NCBI GenBank assembly: GCA_964524185.1
Contig: CAZGCI010000005.1
Location: forward strand, 15,870-79,869
DNA: 64,000 bases
Source: Thiohalocapsa sp964524185
GTDB taxonomy: Bacteria; Pseudomonadota; Gammaproteobacteria; Chromatiales; Chromatiaceae
Direction of reading: 5' to 3'
The translations under genes were made by a program, and so were the position numbers. Below, piece after piece: positions 57,087 through 64,000 of this stretch (position 1 is its first letter; the number at the start of each line of letters is the position of its first letter). The notes below the pieces were generated by a model, which did no database searches, was not told the origin of the DNA, and saw only the letters and a program-made list of their open reading frames with translations.

Positions 57087-58376
57087 ATGGGCACCCTAAC
57101 CAGGCGCCGCCGGCTCCGTTGCGCGTGGCTGGGTCGCCCCAGCGGCGGCGCGCGCCCCGGCGGTAGCCTCCTCCCCAGCGCAGTCCCACTCGGCCTGACG
57201 CTCGCCGCACCGGCGCTCGCAATAGCCCTCGGGCTGCACACCCCGGCAGCAACCGCCCAGCAATGGTTCATCGAGCCCAGCGCCAGTGTGAGTCTGTTCT
57301 ACGACGACAACGTCCGCCTGTCCGTGGACGATCCGATCAGCTCCTTCGGCACCCGGGCGCTGGTCGACGTGGATCTCGGCCGCCGCACCGAAGTGAGCGA
57401 GATCGCCGTGGCCACGCAAGTGCGCGCCGATCAATACACCGACGCCACGGACCTCAACAGCGTCGACGGCACGCTGGCGCTGGAGACCGCACGCCGGCTG
57501 GAGCGCCATCGCCTGGCCCTGGACCTGGGGCTGGACTACGACTCCACACTCACCAGCGAAGAGGCCACCTCGGGCCTGGTGCAGGTCAACAAGCGCCGCA
57601 GGCGCCTGTTCGTCGGGCCTGCGTGGTCTTATGCCATCACCCCGCGCGCGTCGCTCGACCTCACCGCCTCTTACGCGGATGTCGCCTATGACGATGTCGA
57701 CGTCATCCCACTCTTCGATTACACCTTCGCCACCGTCTCCCTGGGCACCAGCTATGCGCTGAGCGAGCGCGCGCAGCTCTTCGGCCGCGTGCTGTATGAC
57801 CGGTATGAAGCCGAGCAGATCGCCACCCAATCCGACACCGTCGGCTTCCTCGTTGGCGGGAGTTATCGTTGGTCGCCGACGCTGTCCCTGACAGGCCTCG
57901 TCGGCGCCCGCCGTGCCGACACCGAGGCACCCACGTTCCGTGGGATCGAGTCGAGTGAGAGTACCGGCCCCCTGGCCCAGCTCCGGCTGCAAAAGGATTT
58001 CAAGGTCGGCAAGCTCGTCTTCGCGGTCAACCGCACGCTCGCCCCCAGCAGCACCGGTACCCTCTTGGATACCACCAGCGGCTCGCTGCGGCTCGAGCAT
58101 CCGCTGACTCCCCGCTGGGGCGTACTGTTTGACCTGAATGCTTACCGTAACCGCAACCCGGACGGCGAGACCAACCTGAATGACCGCGACTTCGTGAGCC
58201 TCAGCCCACGTCTCCGCCACAAGCTGAGCGACTGGTGGCAGGTCGACCTTGCCTACCGTTATCGCCATCAGGAGCGCGAGATCTTCGCGGACGCTGCCCA
58301 ATCGAACGCCGTCTTCCTGACCCTACGTTACACCTGGCCGCGCGAGCCCTTGGCCCGTTGGTCCCTGCTCGACTGA
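57087..58376 (+). CDS. Outer-membrane beta-barrel protein (TIGR03016-like)
   Basis: A 429-residue outer-membrane protein of the EPS locus. After a long basic leader and signal segment (cleavage near ATAQQWF, residue about 57), the chain alternates aromatic and polar residues as in a beta-barrel (SVSLFYDDNVRLS, RASLDLTASYADVAYDDVD, FDLNAYRNRNPDG, WQVDLAYRYRHQE). It ends FLTLRYTWP then a short tail. The position after the export lipoprotein fits the PEP-CTERM-associated barrel family TIGR03016. It starts 23 bp after the previous stop. Confidence 0.8.
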   Translation: MGTLTRRRRLRCAWLGRPSGGARPGGSLLPSAVPLGLTLAAPALAIALGLHTPAATAQQWFIEPSASVSLFYDDNVRLSVDDPISSFGTRALVDVDLGRRTEVSEIAVATQVRADQYTDATDLNSVDGTLALETARRLERHRLALDLGLDYDSTLTSEEATSGLVQVNKRRRRLFVGPAWSYAITPRASLDLTASYADVAYDDVDVIPLFDYTFATVSLGTSYALSERAQLFGRVLYDRYEAEQIATQSDTVGFLVGGSYRWSPTLSLTGLVGARRADTEAPTFRGIESSESTGPLAQLRLQKDFKVGKLVFAVNRTLAPSSTGTLLDTTSGSLRLEHPLTPRWGVLFDLNAYRNRNPDGETNLNDRDFVSLSPRLRHKLSDWWQVDLAYRYRHQEREIFADAAQSNAVFLTLRYTWPREPLARWSLLD

Positions 58377-58440
58377 GCCCACGGCGACCACCCCTTGTAC
58401 TAGACCCACGCCGCCCGCGGGCAGCCTCCCCAACGGACCT

Positions 58441-60213
58441 ATGGACATCGACACCCAACAGCCGCAGGACCTCAACGACTACCTGGCCATTCTCAAGCGC
58501 CGGCAGTGGCAGCTGATTGTGCCGGCGGTGTTGGTGTTTGCACTCGCCGTCATCGTGGCGCTCGCCATCCCGCCCGTGTATCGCTCTAGCGCCACCATCC
58601 TGATCGAGCAGCAGGAGATCCCCACCGACCTGGTGCGCTCCACGGTCACCAGCTACGCCTCGCAGCGGATCCAGACCATCAGTCAGCGGGTGATGACACT
58701 CGAAAACCTTGGCCAGATCATCGAGCGCTACAACCTCTACCCAGATCTGGTCGCCAGTATCGGACTCTCTTCGGCTGTGGAGCAGATGCGCGAGGACCTC
58801 AAGCTCAACATGATCAGCGCCGATGTCGTCGATCCACGCACCGGCCGGCCGGGGGAGGCCACCATCGCCTTCTCGCTCGCCTTTGAGAGCGGCGCCCCCG
58901 CGCAGGCGCAGCAGGTTACCAACGACATCACCACCCTGTTCCTGAACGAGAACATCCGCAACCGCCAGGAAGCCGCACAGCAGGCCTCCGTGTTTCTGGA
59001 ACGGGAAGCCACCCGGCTGGGCGAGCGCATCGCGACGCTCGAGGCCAGGCTGGCCTTGTTCAAGGAGGAGCACGGCGACAGTCTGCCCGAGCTGATGAGC
59101 CTCAACCTCCAACTCCTGCAGCGCACCGAAGAGCGCCTGCGCGAAAACGAGCAGGCCATCCGTACTTTGCAGGAGCGCAAGATCTACCTGGAATCCGAGC
59201 TTGCCCAGCTTGACCCCTACAGCAAGCTCTACTCCGCCACCGGCGAACGCGTGCTCAGTGCCGCCGACCGCCTCAAGGCGCTGGAGGCGGAGTATGTGAC
59301 CGTGGCCGCGCGCTACTCCACCAGCCACCCGGACCGCGCCAAGCTGGAGCGAGAACTCACGGCCTTGCGCAGTGAGGTCGGCGGCGGCTCCGACCTCGCC
59401 GAGCTCAATCGGCGTCTCACCGACCAACAGTCAGAGCTGGCGGCGCTGCGCGAGCGCTACTCAGCGGAGCATCCAGACGTCACGCGCATGCAGCGCGCAA
59501 TCACGCTGACACAAGAACAAATCAGCGCGGCGCGCTCCCGGGGCGGTTCCCAGCAGTGGGCGCAAGACGCCGACAACCCAGCCTATGTGCAGCTCCGAGC
59601 CCAGCTCGCCGCCGCAGACAGCGAGCTCGCCTCCGTGCGCCAGACCGGCCGCGAGCTGCGCACCAAGCTGCAGGAGCTGGAGAACCGGATCGCCCAGGGG
59701 CCCAAGAGTGAGCGTGAGTATCGCACCCTCACCCGCGACTACGATAATGCGGTGGCCAAATACAAAGAGGTCGAGAACAAACGCCTCGAGGCCGAACTCG
59801 CCGAGAGCCTGGAGACCGAGCGCAAGGCCGAGCGCTTCTCCCTCATCGAACCGCCGCTGCTCCCCGAAAAGCCCGTCAAGCCCAACCGTTTGGCCATCGT
59901 CTTCCTGGGCGTTGTGTTCGGCGTCGCCGGCGGGGTGGGGCACGTCGCTGTGCGTGAGGCCCTGGACAGCCGCATCTACGGCGCCGCGGCCGTCCGCACC
60001 GTCACCGGTGCCCCGCCCTTGGCGGTCATCCCCTACCTCGAGACAGCCGCCGAGCGCCGGCGGCGCCTGCTCAACTCACTGCTGCTCTTGGCCGGCCTGA
60101 TCATCGCCGCCGCCCTGGTCCTGCTCGCTGTGCATGTATTCGTGACGCCGCTGGACGTGCTTTGGTTTAAGCTGTTGCGTAAATTCGGAATTGCCGATAT
60201 GGGCGTCGCCTGA
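58441..60213 (+). CDS. EPS chain-length determinant (Wzz-like)
   Basis: An inner-membrane polysaccharide co-polymerase of the TIGR03007 type that sets chain length. The 590-residue protein has a short cytoplasmic start, transmembrane helix 1 (residues about 26-47), a Wzz domain and a long periplasmic coiled coil (about 170-480). Two helices near the C-terminus follow (LAIVFLGVVFGVAGG and LLLLAGLIIAAALVLLAV). PEKPVKPNRL just before the second helix is the typical Pro-rich motif. The separate tyrosine kinase gene follows, the usual arrangement of this family. Confidence 0.9.
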   Translation: MDIDTQQPQDLNDYLAILKRRQWQLIVPAVLVFALAVIVALAIPPVYRSSATILIEQQEIPTDLVRSTVTSYASQRIQTISQRVMTLENLGQIIERYNLYPDLVASIGLSSAVEQMREDLKLNMISADVVDPRTGRPGEATIAFSLAFESGAPAQAQQVTNDITTLFLNENIRNRQEAAQQASVFLEREATRLGERIATLEARLALFKEEHGDSLPELMSLNLQLLQRTEERLRENEQAIRTLQERKIYLESELAQLDPYSKLYSATGERVLSAADRLKALEAEYVTVAARYSTSHPDRAKLERELTALRSEVGGGSDLAELNRRLTDQQSELAALRERYSAEHPDVTRMQRAITLTQEQISAARSRGGSQQWAQDADNPAYVQLRAQLAAADSELASVRQTGRELRTKLQELENRIAQGPKSEREYRTLTRDYDNAVAKYKEVENKRLEAELAESLETERKAERFSLIEPPLLPEKPVKPNRLAIVFLGVVFGVAGGVGHVAVREALDSRIYGAAAVRTVTGAPPLAVIPYLETAAERRRRLLNSLLLLAGLIIAAALVLLAVHVFVTPLDVLWFKLLRKFGIADMGVA

Positions 60214-60335
60214 GCCGGGCTCATACGCGCCCCGCCAGCCTGCGCCCAAGACCCTTGTCCCCGCGAATCAACCCAAGCGGTTCCGTCCCCGCGCAGCCCG
60301 ACTGCGCGCCCGTCGTCACTTACTGGTAATCGCTG

Positions 60336-61196
60336 ATGGAACGCATCAAACAAGCCCTCGAGCGCGCCCGCACCGAGCGCCAGTCGGCGCTGGGATCGGC
60401 CACGGCACCCCCACCGCCAACCTCGGCCGGGGAGGGCGGGCCAGCGCCGGCTGCGCCAACCGCGGCTGCGCCCGCCGATGCCCCGGTGCGGCCGTTAGAC
60501 CCTGCCCACCTGCGCGCCAATCGCATCATCACCGGCGACGAAGGCGACGCCGTGCTCACGACCTTCAAGCTGCTGCGCACGCAGGTGCTGCGACAACTGC
60601 GGGCCAACCAATGGCACTTGCTTGGTGTCACCAGCCCCAGCGAGGGCAACGGCAAGACCCTGACGGCCATCAACCTCAGCATCAGTCTGGCTCGCGAAGT
60701 CAACCAATCCGTGATCCTGGTGGATCTCGATCTGCGCCGCCCGTCGGTCGGCGCGGCGCTCTACAGCGAGCCATTGCCGGGGCTCAGTGCCTACCTGGAG
60801 GGCGAACAAGACTTTGCCGAGCTGTTCGTCCATCCTGGGATGGAGCGCCTGTTGGTGTTGCCCGCGGATCGGGCCTACGCATCCTCGTCAGAGCTCCTCA
60901 CGGCGCCCAAGATACGGGCGCTGGTGGAGGCACTGAAGAACCGGCAGCCCAAGCCCATCGTCATCGTCGACCTGCCGCCCATCCTCGGCGGCGACGACGT
61001 CATGGCCTTCGCCCCGCAGCTCGATGCACTGCTCCTCGTCGTCGAGGAGGGCCAGACCCAAACCGAGGAGCTGCGCCACGCCTACGAGCTCATCGGTGAG
61101 CACCCAATCCTCGGCACCGTCCTGAACAAGAGCCAAGATCGGCCAGCGGCTTATTACGGTTACGGGTACCCACGCAGCAACGCGCTCTCCGCGTAG
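60336..61196 (+). CDS. Tyrosine autokinase of the EPS locus (CpsD/CapB-like)
   Basis: A cytoplasmic BY-kinase of the TIGR03018 type that works with the Wzz-like protein to control polymer length by reversible autophosphorylation. The 286-residue protein has an Ala/Pro-rich linker (residues about 22-55), Walker A SPSEGNGKT (100-108), Walker A' VILVDLDLRRPSVG, Walker B IVIVDLPPILGGDD and a C-terminal tyrosine cluster YYGYGYP, the likely phosphorylation site. Confidence 0.9.
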   Translation: MERIKQALERARTERQSALGSATAPPPPTSAGEGGPAPAAPTAAAPADAPVRPLDPAHLRANRIITGDEGDAVLTTFKLLRTQVLRQLRANQWHLLGVTSPSEGNGKTLTAINLSISLAREVNQSVILVDLDLRRPSVGAALYSEPLPGLSAYLEGEQDFAELFVHPGMERLLVLPADRAYASSSELLTAPKIRALVEALKNRQPKPIVIVDLPPILGGDDVMAFAPQLDALLLVVEEGQTQTEELRHAYELIGEHPILGTVLNKSQDRPAAYYGYGYPRSNALSA

Positions 61197-61314
61197 GCCC
61201 GCCCGACAGCGCCAGGCCCTGCGCCGTCGCTGATCAGCCGCCACAACAGCGCCACCGGCCTGCGCCGTCCAGCCTTTGGCCTGATCGGCCCCGTCACCCG
61301 CCGGACCAGCACCC

Positions 61315-62244
61315 ATGTACGAAGCCTTCTACCAGCTCACGGAAAAGCCCTTCTCCCTGCTGCCCGACCCCAGCATGCTGTACCTGAGCCGGCAGCACAG
61401 CACCGCCTACTCATTGCTGGAATACGGCGTACAAGGCCACGCCGGCTTCGTCGTCATCACCGGTGAGGTCGGCTGCGGCAAGACCACGCTGCTCCGTCAC
61501 CTGCTGACCCAGCTCAAGCACGACGTCACCGTCGGCCTCATCAGCAATACCGCCAAGGCTGGCGACGCGCTGCTCAAATGGGCGCTCCTGGCCTTCGGCC
61601 AAGACTTCAAGCAGCAAGACCCCGTCGAGCTGCACCAGCGTTTCGAGACCTTCCTCATCGACCAATACGCCGCCGGCAAACGCGTCGTGCTGATCGTCGA
61701 CGAGGCCCAGCACCTGCCGGTCGACACCCTAGAAGAGCTGCGCATGCTCTCCAACATCAACGCGGACAAAGACCAGCTCCTGCAAATCATCCTCACCGGC
61801 CAGCCCGAGCTGCAAGAGAAGCTAGAACGGCCGGACCTGCGCCAATTCGCCCAACGCATCGGCGCCAACTACCACCTCAAACCGCTCACCCCCGAGGAGA
61901 CGCCGCGCTACATCCGCCACCGCCTGCAGCGCGTCGGCGGCGACCCGGCCCTCTTCACCGACCAGGCCATCGACTTAATCCACGGCCACGCGCGCGGCAT
62001 CCCGCGGCTCATCAACGGCCTCTGCGACCTCTCCCTAGTCTACGGCTACGCCGACGGCGCCCCAGAGATCGGCGAGCCCACAGTCCGCGCCGTCATCAAC
62101 GACCAACAAGGCCAACTCCGACACCAACCCGACCTCACCCCCGCCGAGCAACAAACAGCCACCGCCAAAACCGACGACCCCATCGTCGCCATCTTCGACC
62201 GCAACCTCGCCCGCGAGCTCTTCAACCGCTTCCGCCGAAAATAA
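61315..62244 (+). CDS. ExeA-like ATPase of the EPS locus (TIGR03015 type)
   Basis: An AAA-type ATPase related to ExeA/GspA, conserved in PEP-CTERM EPS loci and thought to support secretion or envelope remodelling. The 309-residue protein starts MYEAFYQLTEKPFSLLPDP, with Walker A GEVGCGKT (50-57), Walker B VVLIVDEAQHL (about 127-137), LRMLSNINADKDQLLQIIL and the RGIPRLINGLCD sensor region. It is the last EPS gene in the run. The deacetylase, FemAB and exosortase genes that often follow it are replaced by a REP cluster. Confidence 0.92.
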   Translation: MYEAFYQLTEKPFSLLPDPSMLYLSRQHSTAYSLLEYGVQGHAGFVVITGEVGCGKTTLLRHLLTQLKHDVTVGLISNTAKAGDALLKWALLAFGQDFKQQDPVELHQRFETFLIDQYAAGKRVVLIVDEAQHLPVDTLEELRMLSNINADKDQLLQIILTGQPELQEKLERPDLRQFAQRIGANYHLKPLTPEETPRYIRHRLQRVGGDPALFTDQAIDLIHGHARGIPRLINGLCDLSLVYGYADGAPEIGEPTVRAVINDQQGQLRHQPDLTPAEQQTATAKTDDPIVAIFDRNLARELFNRFRRK

Positions 62245-62546
62245 CCACCACGCTTCCCCCTGTTTCCCTGCAGCAGCACCACCCTCCCGACCTCCAGTGC
62301 GACCAGCACTGGATGCTGGTTGTGCGAGCGGCACTGGCTAACCGATTGTGGGAGCGGCACTGCTATATGTGCCGCGACAGCCGGCCACTCCCACACCCCT
62401 GGTCGTGGGAGCGGCACTCTCGGTGCCGCGATGCGGCCGGGATGCTGTCTCCGGCGGCCGGTCGCGGCACTGCGCGTGCCGCCCCCACGGCGAGGGGGGG
62501 TGCGCTCTGCTAGACTTGGCGTTTTCGGCAGCACGCGTCGACAGAT
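62245..62546. other. Intergenic REP region upstream of copy B
   Basis: A 302-bp gap, most of it REP sequence (62318-62490), followed by the about 60 bp that are shared with the upstream region of coiled-coil copy A. Confidence 0.6.
62318..62490. repeat. REP cluster upstream of coiled-coil copy B
   Basis: Three or four GTGGGAGCGGCACT-type REPs (62318 variant GTGCGAGCGGCACTGG; 62349; 62406) with partners of the type GTGCCGCGA form imperfect inverted pairs. They are less regular than the 98-bp array at 45945. Confidence 0.8.
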
Positions 62547-62990
62547 ATGGCTCTGGCGCAGGAAGACATCCAATTCATCAAGGACCACCTCGGTGAGTGG
62601 CTGGCGGAGCAGTCCCTCGGCAAACCGCCGGCGGTCTACGAGATCGAGCTGCGCGAGCGCATGGTGCGCGTGGAGGAGGAGCTCAAGCACCAGCGCGAGC
62701 TACTGAAGTCCATTCTGGAACAGATGGAGAAGCGCTTTGATGCCATGGAGAAACGCTTCGATGCCATGGAGAAGCGCTTCGAGGCCTCCGATAAGCGTTT
62801 CGACGCCATGCAGGGGCAGATGGAGCGGCGCTTCGATGCCATTCAGGAACAGATGGAGAAGCGCTTCGAAGCCACGGATAAGCGCTTCGAAGAGCTGACT
62901 CGGCGCATCGACCGTTTCATGTTCTGGTCCTTCGGCATCACCGTGAGCGTCGGTGCCCTGATCGTGACCACACTCAAGCTTTGGCCCTGA
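62547..62990 (+). CDS. Tail-anchored coiled-coil repeat protein, copy B
   Basis: A 147-residue protein, paralog of copy A (45389-45886). The first 67 residues differ only at position 5 (Gln for Arg). The C-terminal membrane helix FMFWSFGITVSVGALIVTTL differs by one residue. The coiled coil between has fewer repeat units, mainly MEKRFDA and MQGQMERRFDA types. The upstream DNA (GTGCGCTCTGCTAGACTTGG onward) is also shared, while similarity stops just after the stop codon (TGATCCGA). Function is unknown. Confidence 0.8.
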   Translation: MALAQEDIQFIKDHLGEWLAEQSLGKPPAVYEIELRERMVRVEEELKHQRELLKSILEQMEKRFDAMEKRFDAMEKRFEASDKRFDAMQGQMERRFDAIQEQMEKRFEATDKRFEELTRRIDRFMFWSFGITVSVGALIVTTLKLWP

Positions 62991-63326
62991 TCCGACGGGG
63001 ACACCCGATCCATTCGTTGACGTGCGCTTTGCGGTGGGAGCGGCACTGCTGTTTGTGCCGCGATCTGCCGCGCGCCCAGGCACCCCATCAGTGGCTGCGC
63101 ACGCGTCAATCGCGGCACCGAGAGTGCCGCTCCCACGAGGCGGGGTTTGGGATCAGCCCTGGCCCACCGATTGTGGGAGCGGTACTGCTGTTTGTGCCGC
63201 GATCTGCCGCGCGCCCAGGCACCCCGTCAGTGGCTGCGCACGCTGCCGCCGCGGCACCGAGAGTGCCGCTCCTAGGGGCGGGGTGTGGGGAGCACTCTTT
63301 GGTGCCGCGACTGGAGTGCGTTGTTG
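62991..63326. other. Intergenic REP region downstream of copy B
   Basis: A 336-bp gap almost filled by two REP units spaced 139 bp apart (63034-63310). Confidence 0.6.
63034..63310. repeat. REP/BIME repeat, 139-bp unit x2
   Basis: GTGGGAGCGGCACTGCTGTT starts at 63034 and again, with one change, at 63173. The following GATCTGCCGCGCGCCCAGGC stretch is also duplicated. Each unit ends with the inverted REP GAGAGTGCCGCTCC. The spacer sequence differs from the 98-bp array, so the two amplifications were separate. Confidence 0.85.
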
Positions 63327-63791
63327 TCACACCCAGATCGCGTCCCAGTGCGGATACTCTAGGACCGAGCCGACCAGCCCGGCGCGCACCGGGTTGTGGA
63401 TTACGTAGCGGGCTAGGGCTCTGAGATCTTCGTCTGCGCGCACCGCATGGTCATGGAAGCCGGCTTGCCAAAGCGGACCTGTTTGGAAGCGCCCGCGATT
63501 AATTTGCTCCGCGCTCCAGCGCTTGGTCACCGCCACAACCTGGGACAAGGATTGACGCTCACCGAGTTGCAGCAGCCAGTGCAGGTGGTCTGGCATCACC
63601 ACGTATGCCAATGTGTGCGCATGACCCTTGGCCGCTTGGTATTGCAGTGCGCGGGCCAGAACGCGCGCACACCAGATATCTCGGAAGATAGGGTCGCGAT
63701 CCTCGGTGACAGTGGTCACCAGGTAGGCATGGCCGGGCATCGAAACGCGGCCGGTGCGGAGATCGCTCGAATGCGGGCGTCGCGGAGGCAT
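63327..63791 (-). CDS. REP-associated tyrosine transposase (RAYT, Y1 HUH)
   Basis: A single-domain transposase of the IS200-like Y1 family found singly among REP sequences; such enzymes bind and cut REP hairpins. The 154-residue protein has the metal-binding HUH motif His69-Leu-His71 (VVMPDHLHWLL) and catalytic Tyr129 in LARYVIHNPVRAGLV, with the N-terminus SDLRTGRVSMPGHAYLVT usual for RAYTs. REPs lie on both sides. ATG 63791 is chosen by similarity; ATG 63830 is possible. Confidence 0.92.
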   Translation of the reverse strand: MPPRRPHSSDLRTGRVSMPGHAYLVTTVTEDRDPIFRDIWCARVLARALQYQAAKGHAHTLAYVVMPDHLHWLLQLGERQSLSQVVAVTKRWSAEQINRGRFQTGPLWQAGFHDHAVRADEDLRALARYVIHNPVRAGLVGSVLEYPHWDAIWV

Positions 63792-63884
63792 AATGGCGGC
63801 ATTGTGCTTCAGTGTTTGGGGTTCTACCATCTCTTGGGGCGCGATTGGGGCAACCGACGCGCTGCCCGGGCGCACAAAAGAATC

Positions 63885-63985
63885 GCGGCACAAACCCCAG
63901 TGCCGCTCCCACAACCAACCAAGCAGCGCCTCCCCCACACCCCGCCCCGTAGGAGCGGCACTCCCGGTGCCGCGACAACCGCGCG
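63885..63985. repeat. REP pair upstream of the transposase
   Basis: TCGCGGCACAAACCCCAGTG followed by CCGCTCCCAC, and later GTAGGAGCGGCACTCCCGGT followed by GCCGCGAC, form an inverted REP pair about 100 bp upstream of the transposase start. They match the family of the 45- and 62-63-kb clusters. Confidence 0.8.
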
Positions 63986-64000
63986 CCCAACAGCCAACAA

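Noticed and set aside
57096..59427. Two 400-residue minus-strand frames over the barrel and chain-length genes
   Set aside because: Antisense to coherent EPS genes, with no domain of their own.

Overview
The window looks like chromosomal DNA of a high-GC gammaproteobacterium, most likely a sulfur-oxidising member of the Chromatiales (Chromatiaceae/Ectothiorhodospiraceae type). The reasons are the gene orders pyrG-eno-ftsB-ispD-ispF-truD and rpsP-rimM-trmD-rplS, a Gly/Tyr-rich sulfur globule protein, an NhaD-type sodium/proton antiporter, and a block of PEP-CTERM/exosortase-associated exopolysaccharide (EPS) genes. No rRNA or tRNA gene was recognised.

Layout. 1-7.3 kb: the tail of a membrane protein, an EamA-type exporter, two uncharacterised proteins, then cobalamin-dependent methionine synthase metH preceded by a small Cys-rich protein. 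7.5-9.1 kb: a small graveyard of broken accessory genes (Uma2, MazF/PemK-like, ParE/RelE-like, reverse transcriptase) with one intact AbrB-type antitoxin and one intact Uma2 gene. 9.1-15.2 kb: cobQ, a DnaQ-type exonuclease, nhaD, fnr with its own FNR box, and the sulfur globule gene. 15.5-28.6 kb: housekeeping genes for CTP synthesis, glycolysis, cell division, isoprenoids, tRNA modification, GMP synthesis and repair (pyrG, eno, ftsB, ispD, ispF, truD, a DUF502 protein, tadA, guaA, guaB, xseA). The 628-bp gap at 22.4-23.0 kb holds several DnaA-box-like sites. 29-35.4 kb: an ATP-grasp/alpha-E pair, the rpsP operon and sbcB. 35.7-45.1 kb: an RND efflux pump with its adaptor, a probable secreted protein, a TelA-family protein, lpdA and an AhpD-fold protein.

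45.3-64 kb is an accessory region built around cell-surface polysaccharide. A TIGR03790-type protein, a lytic transglycosylase and the TPR lipoprotein PrsT come first, followed by a protein with a VPLPA/PEP-CTERM sorting tail and an APS kinase. Then come five consecutive EPS genes: export lipoprotein, outer-membrane barrel, chain-length determinant, tyrosine autokinase and ATPase. No exosortase is present in the window, and the EPS run stops at a repeat cluster.

The most distinctive signals are repeats. Four tandem 98-bp palindromic (REP/BIME) units and further REP clusters occur near a REP-associated tyrosine transposase. Two copies of a coiled-coil, tail-anchored protein gene lie in these REP tracts, share their upstream DNA, and differ in the number of 7/11-residue repeats. 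A MITE-like element with roughly 24-bp terminal inverted repeats occurs as 72-bp and 159-bp forms; the longer one splits a GxxExxY-family gene.
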